In this document: piece after piece, positions 32,918-40,334 of the stretch | Numbering within the stretch: the first letter of the stretch is position 1 | Layout: each line of letters opens with the position of its first letter | NCBI GenBank assembly: GCA_012270125.1 | Contig: JAAXIY010000029.1 | Location: forward strand, 8,468 to 48,801 | Source of the DNA: Paracoccaceae bacterium | Lineage (GTDB): Bacteria > Pseudomonadota > Alphaproteobacteria > Rhodobacterales > Rhodobacteraceae | Direction of reading: 5' to 3' | Length of the DNA stretch: 40,334 nt | The notes under the pieces: model-generated | Database searches by the model: none | The model's input: the letters and a program-made list of their open reading frames with translations, nothing else | Told to the model about the DNA's origin: nothing | Made by a program: the position numbers and the translations under genes

Positions 32918-34378
32918 ATGTCATTTACTTTAGCCATTGTCGGTCGCCCAAATGTAGGCAAGTCTACGCTTTTTAACCGTTTGGTTGGAAAAAAATTGGC
33001 CTTGGTCGATGATCAACCTGGTGTAACGAGAGATCTTCGAGAGGGTGATGGGAAATTAGGTGATATAAAATTCACAGTAATTGATACGGCAGGTTTGGAA
33101 GATGCAACAGACGAAAGCCTACAAGGTCGAATGCGAGCTCTTACCGAGCACGCTGTAGAGATTTCTGATATTTGTTTGTTTATGATTGATGCGCGCATAG
33201 GCGTGACATACATGGACCAAACGCTCGCTGCAATTTTAAGAAAAAATGCGAAAAACGTTTTATTAGTAGCAAATAAATCTGAAGGTTCAGCAGGTGATGC
33301 AGGTACTTTAGAGGCATGGGGGCTTGGACTGGGAGACCCAATACCAATTTCATCTGAGCACGGGGAGGGTATGGGTGAGCTTTTGAGCGCATTAATGCCT
33401 TTAGCGGATCGCTTAGAGTCTGAAATGGCTCAAAGGTTTGGGGACGTTGAAATCGATACACCCGTTGGCGATTTTGATTATTTTGAAGGTGAACAGTTTT
33501 TTGGCGACGATCATTTTAATAAAAAACCTTTACAAATAGCAGTCATTGGGCGACCGAATGCAGGCAAATCGACATTGATCAATAAAATAATAGGTCAAGA
33601 TCGCTTACTGACTGGACCCGAGGCGGGCATAACAAGAGATGCAATTTCGTTAAACTTTGTTTGGAATGGTACTTCTGTTAAATTTTTCGATACGGCTGGA
33701 ATGCGAAAAAAAGCTAAAGTGCAAAACAAGATAGAAAAGCTTTCAGTAAGTGATGGTTTGAGAGCTGTAAAATTTGCTGAAGTTGTTGTTATTTTACTTG
33801 ATGCCGATATACCATTTGAGCAGCAGGATTTACGTATTGCTGATTTAGCCGAAAGAGAGGGAAGAGCAGTTGTTTTAGCGGTTAATAAGTGGGATTTAGA
33901 GAGAAATAAGCAGAAAAAGATAGAAAATTTACGTGAGGCTTTTGAAAGGCTCTTGCCTCAACTAAAGGGAGCGCCTTTGGTAACCATTTCTGCGAAAACA
34001 GGTAGAGGATTACCCCAACTTCGCAGCGCCATACTCAGTGCTTACAGAGTTTGGAATAGTAGAATTTCGACTGCTCAATTAAATCAGTGGTTATCCGCTA
34101 TGCTTATCTCTCACCCGCCACCAGCTCCAAATGGGAAACGAATTAAAATGCGTTATATTACACAACCAAAGACCCGGCCTCCTGGATTTGTCATCATGTG
34201 CTCTAATCCTGACAAAGTGCCTCAAAGTTATTCACGGTATTTAGTTAACGGTCTCCGGGAAGATTTTAAAATGCCAGGAACTCCAATTCGAATGACTTTA
34301 AGATCTCAGGCTGAAAAAAATCCTTATAAAAACAAAAAGAAGCCGACCCAATCTAGGTTAAAAAAGCATCTTAAATAA
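32918..34378 (+). CDS. der: Ribosome-associated GTPase Der (EngA)
   Basis: Der is an essential GTPase with two tandem G domains, acting in assembly of the 50S subunit. The first P-loop is GRPNVGKST (residues 9-17), with DTAGLEDA (56-63) and NKSEG. The second is GRPNAGKST (211-219), with [10 protein letters not shown] and NKWD. A C-terminal KH-like domain follows ([20 protein letters not shown]) with a basic tail. At 486 residues it is normal for the family. It starts 47 nt after bamB and ends the yfgM-bamB-der run, converging on serS with 39 nt between. Confidence 0.96.
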   Translation: MSFTLAIVGRPNVGKSTLFNRLVGKKLALVDDQPGVTRDLREGDGKLGDIKFTVIDTAGLEDATDESLQGRMRALTEHAVEISDICLFMIDARIGVTYMDQTLAAILRKNAKNVLLVANKSEGSAGDAGTLEAWGLGLGDPIPISSEHGEGMGELLSALMPLADRLESEMAQRFGDVEIDTPVGDFDYFEGEQFFGDDHFNKKPLQIAVIGRPNAGKSTLINKIIGQDRLLTGPEAGITRDAISLNFVWNGTSVKFFDTAGMRKKAKVQNKIEKLSVSDGLRAVKFAEVVVILLDADIPFEQQDLRIADLAEREGRAVVLAVNKWDLERNKQKKIENLREAFERLLPQLKGAPLVTISAKTGRGLPQLRSAILSAYRVWNSRISTAQLNQWLSAMLISHPPPAPNGKRIKMRYITQPKTRPPGFVIMCSNPDKVPQSYSRYLVNGLREDFKMPGTPIRMTLRSQAEKNPYKNKKKPTQSRLKKHLK

Positions 34379-34417
34379 TTGAAAATAAATATTTTTATAT
34401 TTTTGATTTGGGTTTTT

Positions 34418-35707
34418 TCAGCAAAGGTTACCCTTATTATCAATAACCGTCTTTCCGCCTAGGTAATTTTTTAAAATTTCTGGTAATTTGACTGAACCAT
34501 CTTCCTGCTGCCCGTTTTCTAAAACCGCAATTAGGCACCTGCCAACAGCTAAACCAGAACCATTCAAAGTGTGAACAAATTCTGGTTTTCCACCACTGCT
34601 AGGTTTGTACCTGGCATTCATTCTTCTCGCTTGAAAATCACCACATACTGATACAGATGATATTTCTCTGTAAGTTTGTTGCCCTGGAAGCCAAACTTCC
34701 AAATCGTTAGTTTTTTGGGCGCCAAATCCAGTATCGCCAGAACACAGTAACATTACTCTGTAAGGTAAATCTAGTTTTTCCAAAATAGCTTTGGCGCAGT
34801 TGGTCATACGTTCATGCTCAGCCAAAGAGTCATTCGGATGTGTGATAGAAACCATTTCAACTTTTTCAAATTGATGCTGTCGAAGCATACCAGCCGTATC
34901 CTTACCAGCAGAACCAGCTTCTGACCTGAAGCACTGCGTATGTGCTGTCATTCTTATCGGTAAGCTGCTTTCTAAAGTGATGGCGTTAGCAGATGTGTTT
35001 GTCAAAGTAACTTCTGAAGTTGGTATTAACCACCATCCATTTGTTGTTTGATAACTATCATCAGAAAATTTTGGCAGTTGATTAGTTCCAAACATTGCTT
35101 CTTCTCTTACTAAAACGGGTGTCATAGTTTCCGTTAAGCCATGTTCATTAATGTGGGTGTCTAACATAAATTGTGCCAGAGCTCTATGGAGGCGAGCTAC
35201 AGAGCCACGCAAAACGACAAAGCGGGAGCCAGAAAGTTTTGCTGCTGTCTCAAAGTCCATACCTGGTATCGCAGCAGGTATTTCATAGTGTTCCTTGGGA
35301 TTTTTTATTGTTCTAGGTTCTCCCCAAGAAAAAATTTCTACGTTCTCATTTTCATCGTTACCATCGGGGACTTCTTGATTTAGAATATTAGGTAAAGACA
35401 TTAAAGCTAAAGTGAGTTCTTCATCGAGAGATTTAGCTCTAGCATTCATGTCAGCCACTTCGTTTTTTTTCTCTGCAACGAGCTTGCGAAGTTTTTCGAA
35501 CTCTTCTTCATTACCTGATGCTTTTGCTGCTCCGATTAATTTACTCGACTTATTTTGCTCAGCTTGAGCTGTTTCCGCTGCTAAAATCGCAGAGCGTCGA
35601 TCTTCATCAATTTTCAAAATTTCTTTCGATGCAGCATTTATTCCACGCCGTCCAAGTGCTTTATCAAATTCTTTTGGATTTTCACGAATAAAGCGTATGT
35701 CATGCAT
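34418..35707 (-). CDS. serS: Seryl-tRNA synthetase
   Basis: SerRS charges tRNA-Ser with serine. The N-terminus [18 protein letters not shown] leads into the long tRNA-binding antiparallel coiled coil (about residues 30-105, rich in Lys/Glu/Ala). The class II catalytic domain has [21 protein letters not shown] (motif 2 region, split in reading) and [20 protein letters not shown] (motif 3). [20 protein letters not shown] is also typical. The ATG at 35707 gives 429 residues. A GTG 15 nt upstream is unlikely, since GGGGA at about 9 nt spacing fits the ATG. It is transcribed away from yajC. Confidence 0.96.
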   Translation of the reverse strand: MHDIRFIRENPKEFDKALGRRGINAASKEILKIDEDRRSAILAAETAQAEQNKSSKLIGAAKASGNEEEFEKLRKLVAEKKNEVADMNARAKSLDEELTLALMSLPNILNQEVPDGNDENENVEIFSWGEPRTIKNPKEHYEIPAAIPGMDFETAAKLSGSRFVVLRGSVARLHRALAQFMLDTHINEHGLTETMTPVLVREEAMFGTNQLPKFSDDSYQTTNGWWLIPTSEVTLTNTSANAITLESSLPIRMTAHTQCFRSEAGSAGKDTAGMLRQHQFEKVEMVSITHPNDSLAEHERMTNCAKAILEKLDLPYRVMLLCSGDTGFGAQKTNDLEVWLPGQQTYREISSVSVCGDFQARRMNARYKPSSGGKPEFVHTLNGSGLAVGRCLIAVLENGQQEDGSVKLPEILKNYLGGKTVIDNKGNLC

Positions 35708-36001
35708 AGGTTGCGTCCCCACAGATTTTTATAATTCGCCAAAGCGAATAACTCATATTGTATTTTAGTAACACCAAAAAATGTGTGAGGGTATTAAATT
35801 TATTTTACGATCGAAGTAAGCCGTTCTCATTAATTCTTCTTGCAATTCCTATAACGAAATTGCTTCAAAAAACTGGCATTATAAATCCCATAGGTACTTT
35901 TTAATCCAAAATTCACCAAAAGAGTATTTAACGACAGAAGCCCTTGCAAACTGGAGTTCTTGCGAATAGGTTGCGCGAGTGATTACAAGGGGTAAATCTA
36001 A
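35708..36001. other. 294-nt divergent gap between serS and yajC
   Basis: No gene is visible here. Two inverted repeats stand out: ATTCGC-CAAA-GCGAAT (35734-35749), a compact hairpin in the serS leader, and GCAATT / AATTGC (35842-35847 and 35858-35863, 10-nt spacer) mid-gap. A TTGCAA at 35944-35949 could be a -35 element for yajC, but the -10 is poor. The yajC ribosome-binding site is AAGGGG. I see no tRNA or recognised small RNA. Confidence 0.4.
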
Positions 36002-36283
36002 ATGGGTTTTCAAGACTTTATACCATTAATTTTGATCTTCGCGATCATGTATTTTTTACTAATTCGTCCTCAGCAAAAAAAGGTCAAAGAGCATCAAAAC
36101 ATGGTTGCGTCTCTCAGACGCGGTGATCAAGTAGTGACACAGGGTGGTCTTATTGGAAAAGTAACAAAAGTTAAAGAAGACAATGAAATTGAGGTTGAAG
36201 TGTCTGACGGCGTGAAGGTTCGCGTCGTTCAAAATACCATCGCTCAAGTTTTGTCAAAAACAGAGCCTGCTAAAGACAAGTAG
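36002..36283 (+). CDS. yajC: Sec translocon accessory protein YajC
   Basis: YajC is a small single-pass inner-membrane protein found with SecDF. The 93-residue protein has a membrane helix (about 6-23, FIPLILIFAIMYFLLIRPQQ) followed directly by the family motif RPQQKKVKEHQNMVASLRRG. A cytoplasmic SH3-like barrel follows (GDQVVTQGGLIGKVTKV). An AAGGGG site precedes the ATG. It is followed by secD (23 nt) and secF (2 nt), the usual operon. Confidence 0.95.
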   Translation: MGFQDFIPLILIFAIMYFLLIRPQQKKVKEHQNMVASLRRGDQVVTQGGLIGKVTKVKEDNEIEVEVSDGVKVRVVQNTIAQVLSKTEPAKDK

Positions 36284-36306
36284 CAAAAACTACGAGGTTA
36301 GATAAG

Positions 36307-37938
36307 ATGCTTCAAATCGCTCTTTGGAAGCGTTTAGTAATATGGTTTCTTTGTATTGGCGGGCTGCTGTTAGCACTGCCCAATGCTTTCTACTCTAGGG
36401 TTGAAAGTTTTAACGACGCCAAGCTGACGAGCGAGACTGCCGAAGGTTGGCCTTCCTTTTTACCATCATCTCTTGTGAACCTAGGTTTGGATTTGAGGGG
36501 GGGCGCCCATCTTCTCGCCGAGGTTCAAGTAGCCGATGTATACGAGCAGAGAATGGCGGCTTTGTGGCCTGAAGTTCGAGATTTGCTTCGCAATGAACGA
36601 GCTAAAGTGGGAACTATACGATTACAAAAAGGAGAGCCAAATGAGCTCAAAATCAAACTGTCCAAACCTGAAGCGATTAATGACGCTGTAAAATTAGTAG
36701 AAACACTCGCTAAGCCTGTTTCGAGCATTGGCAGCGTCGGAAAATTGGATCTGGAAGTAATAGGAGAAAACAGTGACCTTATCGTAAGGTTAAGTGAAGC
36801 TGAGAGACGTGCGACTGATGATCGAACCATGCAGCAAGCCTTGGAAATTATTCGGCGTCGAATAGATGAGGTGGGAACTCGTGAGCCAACCATCCAAAGG
36901 CAAGGCACTGAAAGAATCCTAATCCAAGTTCCAGGAATTGGATCGGCATCTGAGCTAAAACAATTAATTGGCACCACTGCTCAGTTAACGTTCCAACCCG
37001 TCATTGCAGCTCGCGTAAACTCAGACTCCATTGCAGGATCTGGCGAAGAGCTTCTCCCATCATTAGAAAATCCTTCAGAATTTTATCTTTTGGATGCTGG
37101 TGCTGTTGTCACAGGGGAAGAACTCGTAGACGCACAGCCAAGTTTTGATCAGAATGGGCGACCAGCGGTTAATTTTAGGTTTAACCCTTCTGGTGCTCGA
37201 AAATTTGGAGATTACACTGCTGAAAATATAGGTAACCCTTTTGCAATCGTTTTGGACAATGAGGTTATCAGTGCCCCGACTATTCAGAGCCATATACCCG
37301 GCGGATCTGGTATTATAACAGGTAGTTTTACGATAGAAGAAAGTACAGAACTAGCTGTCTTGTTGCGGGCAGGGGCCTTGCCGGCAGGTCTCTTATTTCT
37401 AGAAGAAAGAACAATTGGACCTGAATTAGGGGCGGATAGTATTAGAGCAGGAAAGATAGCCTGTGTTGTAGCTTTTGGGGCTGTTTTGATATTTATGGCA
37501 GCCAGCTATGGGCTCTTTGGTCTTTTTGCAAATGTTGCGCTTCTGCTAAACGTAGGTTTAATTTTTGGCTTGTTATCTGGAATAGGCGCAACATTAACAT
37601 TGCCGGGAATAGCCGGGATTGTGTTGACCATTGGGATGGCCGTTGATGCTAATGTTTTAATATTTGAAAGAATTCGTGAAGAGTTAGTCTCTGCTAAGGG
37701 GCCGGCCAGGGCAATAGAACTAGGCTATGAAAAAGCTATGTCTGCAATTTTAGATGCCAATGTAACAACCTTTATTGCTGCTGTTATCTTGTTTGTTATG
37801 GGGTCTGGTCCAGTTAGAGGTTTTTCAATTACTCTTGGTCTTGGAATTATAACATCTGTTTTTACTGCAATATTTGTAACACGCCTATTAGTAGTTATGT
37901 GGTTTGAACGGCGAAGACCGAAAACGATAGAGGTTTAG
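36307..37938 (+). CDS. secD: Protein translocase subunit SecD
   Basis: SecD with SecF uses the proton gradient to pull exported proteins out of the Sec channel on the periplasmic side. The 543-residue protein has an N-terminal helix (about 9-27) and the motif LGLDLRGGAHLLAEV near residues 60-74. The P1 periplasmic domain follows, with IIRRRIDEVGTREPTIQRQG. Five C-terminal helices from about residue 375 include the conserved MAVDANVLIFERIREEL. It is of normal length for the short alphaproteobacterial form and lies 2 nt before secF. Confidence 0.96.
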   Translation: MLQIALWKRLVIWFLCIGGLLLALPNAFYSRVESFNDAKLTSETAEGWPSFLPSSLVNLGLDLRGGAHLLAEVQVADVYEQRMAALWPEVRDLLRNERAKVGTIRLQKGEPNELKIKLSKPEAINDAVKLVETLAKPVSSIGSVGKLDLEVIGENSDLIVRLSEAERRATDDRTMQQALEIIRRRIDEVGTREPTIQRQGTERILIQVPGIGSASELKQLIGTTAQLTFQPVIAARVNSDSIAGSGEELLPSLENPSEFYLLDAGAVVTGEELVDAQPSFDQNGRPAVNFRFNPSGARKFGDYTAENIGNPFAIVLDNEVISAPTIQSHIPGGSGIITGSFTIEESTELAVLLRAGALPAGLLFLEERTIGPELGADSIRAGKIACVVAFGAVLIFMAASYGLFGLFANVALLLNVGLIFGLLSGIGATLTLPGIAGIVLTIGMAVDANVLIFERIREELVSAKGPARAIELGYEKAMSAILDANVTTFIAAVILFVMGSGPVRGFSITLGLGIITSVFTAIFVTRLLVVMWFERRRPKTIEV

Positions 37939-37940
37939 TA

Positions 37941-38900
37941 ATGCGTCTAAAGCTTGTACCTAAAAATACATCTTGGGACTTTTTTTCAAGGTCAAAATTA
38001 TGGATAGGGATATCAATCGTTTTGGTCGTTCTATCCTTACTTTCATTTTTTATTCAAAGCCTAAATTTTGGGATAGATTTTCGGGGTGGTACAAGTATTA
38101 GAACCGAGAGTTCAGAACCTATAGATGTTGCAGATTACCGAAGCGCTTTGTCTAGTTTAGATCTAGGTGACATTACGATATCTGAAGTGTTTGATCCAAA
38201 TTTTGCAGATGATCAAAATGTTGCAATGATCAGAATACAAGCGCAACCTGGCCAGGAGGCAGCAACCTCTACATTAGTTGAAAATAGTTTGCAAAAGCTT
38301 CGGGAAGTTAGCGAAGATATAAAGTTTGTCTCCGTAGAAAGTGTTGGACCTAAAGTATCTGGTGAGCTGATCAAGACGGCTATAATCGCAGTAATTTTAG
38401 CTATTTCAGCAGTGTTGTTTTACATTTGGATCCGATTTGAGTGGCAGTTTGCCGTTGGTGCCATTTCAGCTTTGATCCATGATGTTATTTTGACAATAGG
38501 AATTTTTTCTGCACTCCAAATTAAATTTGATCTGGCAATCATCGCGGCAATTTTAACAATAGTTGGATATTCTTTGAACGATACGGTGGTTGTTTTTGAC
38601 AGAGTGAGAGAAAACTTAAGAAAATTTAAAAAGCGATCTCTGGTAGAGGTAATGAACCTTTCGATAAATGAAACCATGAGCCGCACTGTAATGACATCTG
38701 TCACAACACTATTAGCATTGATTTCTTTATTTATACTTGGTGGTGATGTTATACGTGGCTTTGTTTTTGCTATGATTTGGGGCGTTGTTGTGGGGACTTA
38801 CAGCTCCATTTTTATAGCCTCGGCAATCCTCCTTTGGACTGGTGTTAAAAGGGATTGGAGTAAACCAAATGCCGAAGCAGGTACGCAGGTGCCGCAATAA
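37941..38900 (+). CDS. secF: Protein translocase subunit SecF
   Basis: SecF is the partner of SecD. The 319-residue protein shows the matching motif FGIDFRGGTSIRTESS near residues 43-58 and GYSLNDTVVVFDRVRENLR. The latter contains the conserved Asp involved in proton use. Six membrane helices can be drawn, the first near 20-40. Its start is 2 nt after the secD stop. It is followed after 23 nt by a permease gene on the same strand rather than by the Mth938-ccmA pair directly. Confidence 0.96.
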   Translation: MRLKLVPKNTSWDFFSRSKLWIGISIVLVVLSLLSFFIQSLNFGIDFRGGTSIRTESSEPIDVADYRSALSSLDLGDITISEVFDPNFADDQNVAMIRIQAQPGQEAATSTLVENSLQKLREVSEDIKFVSVESVGPKVSGELIKTAIIAVILAISAVLFYIWIRFEWQFAVGAISALIHDVILTIGIFSALQIKFDLAIIAAILTIVGYSLNDTVVVFDRVRENLRKFKKRSLVEVMNLSINETMSRTVMTSVTTLLALISLFILGGDVIRGFVFAMIWGVVVGTYSSIFIASAILLWTGVKRDWSKPNAEAGTQVPQ

Positions 38901-38923
38901 TCACTGAAAATCTTATAACGAGT

Positions 38924-39655
38924 ATGCTGTTGCAAGATGGCATGGTTTGGATTTTATTTGCTGCTTTGATTGCTGGTCTCGTTCGGGGTTTTTCAGGGTT
39001 TGGCACAGCAATGGTTTTTCTTCCAATCGCTAGTCAATATTTGACACCTTTTGAGGCAATTGCATCTCTTGCAATAATGGAGTTTCTTGGAACATTTGCT
39101 GTTATGAGAAATTCATGGAGTGATGCTGAAAAAAAAGATTTAGCAAGATTAGTTACTGGAATGTTTATCGTCACACCTTTTGCGCTTATACTATTGGCGC
39201 AAGCCAGTTCCGATGTTTACAGATACAGCGTATCAATATTGTCGCTATCTCTTTTGGTTTTAGTGGGTGCAGGTATTAGATATAAAGGCCGACTAAATCC
39301 ATTGATTATCTTTTCTGTGGGTGGATTAGGTGGTCTAACTGGTGGATTAACAGGTATTCCTGGTCCTCCAGTTATTCTTTTGTACGTGGCCAGTTCAAAT
39401 CCAATTTCCGTAATAAGAGCAAATAATCTCCTTTTCTTATATTTTTTTGATGTTTGTGTGGTTTTATTTTTTCTTTTTACTGGTGTTCTTACCTTGAAAT
39501 TGGTTTTACTTGGATCACTGTTAGCTGTTCCCAATTTCTTAGGTAATTTTCTTGGTGCTAAATTTTTTAATCCACAAAAAACAAATCAATATCGCCTTTT
39601 TGCTTATATAATCATTGCGACAGCAGCGATAAGTGGTCTTCCTGTTTGGGACTAG
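38924..39655 (+). CDS. TauE/SafE-family membrane permease
   Basis: The 243-residue protein is almost wholly hydrophobic, with about seven or eight membrane helices. It shows the family repeat GLVRGFSGFGTAMVFLPIAS near the N-terminus and GGLGGLTGGLTGIPGPPVIL in the middle. TauE/SafE (TSUP) proteins carry small organic or sulfur-containing anions such as sulfite or sulfoacetate, but the substrate cannot be read from the sequence. It lies between secF (23 nt) and the Mth938-like gene (31 nt) on one strand, probably in the same transcript. A second in-frame ATG at 38942 is a possible start. Confidence 0.88.
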   Translation: MLLQDGMVWILFAALIAGLVRGFSGFGTAMVFLPIASQYLTPFEAIASLAIMEFLGTFAVMRNSWSDAEKKDLARLVTGMFIVTPFALILLAQASSDVYRYSVSILSLSLLVLVGAGIRYKGRLNPLIIFSVGGLGGLTGGLTGIPGPPVILLYVASSNPISVIRANNLLFLYFFDVCVVLFFLFTGVLTLKLVLLGSLLAVPNFLGNFLGAKFFNPQKTNQYRLFAYIIIATAAISGLPVWD

Positions 39656-39686
39656 TCGGTTACAGTAAAGAGTTTGGAAATTTTTT

Positions 39687-40049
39687 ATGCACGTTAATGA
39701 AGTTAAATATTTTGATGCAATCCCAATTGATAGCTATGGACCTGGGTTTTTTCGTATCGAAGGTAAAATTTTAAAAAGTGGTATAGTGTGTTCCCGGTCC
39801 GGCGTATCTTCATGGACAGGTTACAAAGATTTAAATATTTTGGAAGAATTGCAATATAAGATTGACGTTTTGTTCGTAGGTACTGGCAATGAAATTTGCC
39901 AGGTGCCGGAAAGTTTCTGTAAAAGGTTGCAAGAAATTGGTTTAGCTTTGGAAATTATGAGTACACCTTCGGCATGCCGAACTTACAACGTATTACTTTC
40001 TGAGGGGCGGCGAATTGCCATCGCTGCTCTGCCTGTTGATGAAAGGTAG
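39687..40049 (+). CDS. Mth938-domain protein (NDUFAF3/DUF498-like)
   Basis: The 120-residue protein has the fold pattern of the Mth938/DUF498 family: FDAIPIDSYGPGFFRIEG near the N-terminus, then DVLFVGTGNEICQVPE in the middle. SACRTYNVLLSEGRRIAIAA follows near the end. The mitochondrial member NDUFAF3 assists complex I assembly, while the bacterial role is unknown. It starts 31 nt after the permease and ends 5 nt before ccmA, matching its usual place between secF and ccmA in this group of bacteria. Confidence 0.9.
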   Translation: MHVNEVKYFDAIPIDSYGPGFFRIEGKILKSGIVCSRSGVSSWTGYKDLNILEELQYKIDVLFVGTGNEICQVPESFCKRLQEIGLALEIMSTPSACRTYNVLLSEGRRIAIAALPVDER

Positions 40050-40054
40050 AGAAA

Positions 40055-40334
40055 TTGGCTATTTCCGCTAAGTCATTATCAGTATCTCGCGGTGGAATTA
40101 ACCTACTAGAGGGGCTTAATATAGAATTAAATAGTGGTCAGGCAGGTATTTTGCATGGTCCAAACGGAGTGGGAAAAACGACCCTTCTAAGGGCATTAGC
40201 AGGATTGCAGCCTATTGAGTCAGGTAAAATAGAATATTCAATCGACGACGTTTGCTACTCTGGTCACGCAGATGGTGTTAAACCCACTTTAACAGTTCGA
40301 GAAAACTTGGAATTTTGGGCAGATATTTTTGGTC
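40055..40334 (+). CDS. ccmA: Haem exporter ATP-binding protein CcmA, cut by the window edge
   Basis: A reading frame runs open from TTG 40055 to the window end, giving 93 residues. Its product starts MAISAKSLSVSRGGINLLEG and has the Walker A segment LHGPNGVGKTTLLRALAGLQ at about residues 33-52. CYSGHADGVKPTLTVRENL follows, typical of CcmA, the ATPase of the CcmABCD system that releases holo-CcmE during cytochrome c maturation. The Walker B and signature motifs lie beyond the window. The TTG start is supported by AGGTAGAGAAA just upstream and the 5-nt gap to the previous stop; no ATG fits. Confidence 0.9.
   Translation, partial: MAISAKSLSVSRGGINLLEGLNIELNSGQAGILHGPNGVGKTTLLRALAGLQPIESGKIEYSIDDVCYSGHADGVKPTLTVRENLEFWADIFG

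Noticed and set aside
34379-34417. AT-rich hairpin between der and serS as a terminator
   Set aside because: Pairing is only runs of A against runs of T, without a GC stem.
1-40334. tRNA, rRNA, CRISPR, transposase, phage or toxin-antitoxin genes
   Set aside because: Intergenic stretches were read on both strands and none showed tRNA T-loops, repeat-spacer arrays, transposase motifs or small paired toxin-antitoxin frames.

Overview
This 40.3 kb window is a low-GC bacterial chromosome segment made almost entirely of core housekeeping genes. Gene content and order (miaB-phoH-ybeY-corC; hisB-hisH / DUF2147 / hisA-hisF-hisE; ccmI-ruvX-DUF1289; soxBDAG; serS / yajC-secD-secF ... Mth938-ccmA) match what I know of the alphaproteobacterial order Rhodobacterales. 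The AT-rich composition, short gaps and many 4-8 nt gene overlaps suggest a low-GC, streamlined marine roseobacter-type organism. The lineage is an inference from gene order. I see no rRNA, tRNA, CRISPR array, insertion sequence, prophage or integration site. Of the 39 protein genes, 37 are complete and the two at the window edges (corC, ccmA) are cut.

Layout. 0-3.4 kb (minus): miaB, phoH, ybeY and the start of corC, an RNA-modification and ribosome-maturation block. 3.6-6.4 kb (plus): an orphan molybdenum hydroxylase large subunit and a CoA-binding protein. 6.4-9.95 kb: histidine genes in two minus-strand groups (hisB-hisH and hisA-hisF-hisE), separated by a plus-strand secreted DUF2147 protein. 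10.2-13.6 kb (plus): arabinose-5-phosphate isomerase, kdsB and kdsA (CMP-Kdo synthesis for LPS), followed by an uncharacterised protein that looks like an Fe(II)/2-oxoglutarate dioxygenase. 13.6-15.6 kb (minus): DUF1289, ruvX, ccmI. 15.8-21.0 kb (plus): a four-subunit sarcosine-oxidase-type enzyme (soxB-D-A-G). 21.1-25.8 kb: Fe superoxide dismutase, a convergent LOG-family gene, a LysM envelope protein and an Atm1-type ABC exporter. 25.8-30.7 kb (minus): an RND efflux pump and its membrane-fusion partner. 30.9-34.4 kb (plus): YfgM-like protein, BamB, Der. 34.4-35.7 kb (minus): serS. 36.0 kb to the end (plus): yajC, secD, secF, a TauE/SafE permease, an Mth938-fold protein and the start of ccmA.

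How the genes work together. Most groups serve the envelope or translation: Kdo supply for LPS, outer-membrane protein assembly (BamB with the YfgM-like protein), Sec translocation, cytochrome c maturation (ccmI and ccmA at distant ends), drug or toxicant efflux, and peptidoglycan binding. SodB and the Atm1-type exporter relate to oxidative and iron-sulfur/thiol homeostasis. The soxBDAG operon points to use of methylated amines or osmolytes.

I did not find a clearly new multigene system. The best leads are the putative dioxygenase behind kdsA, the orphan CoxL-type subunit, two extra transmembrane helices in the RND pump, and several strong inverted repeats in intergenic DNA (10091-10127, 8264-8278, 21732-21767, 25782-25836).
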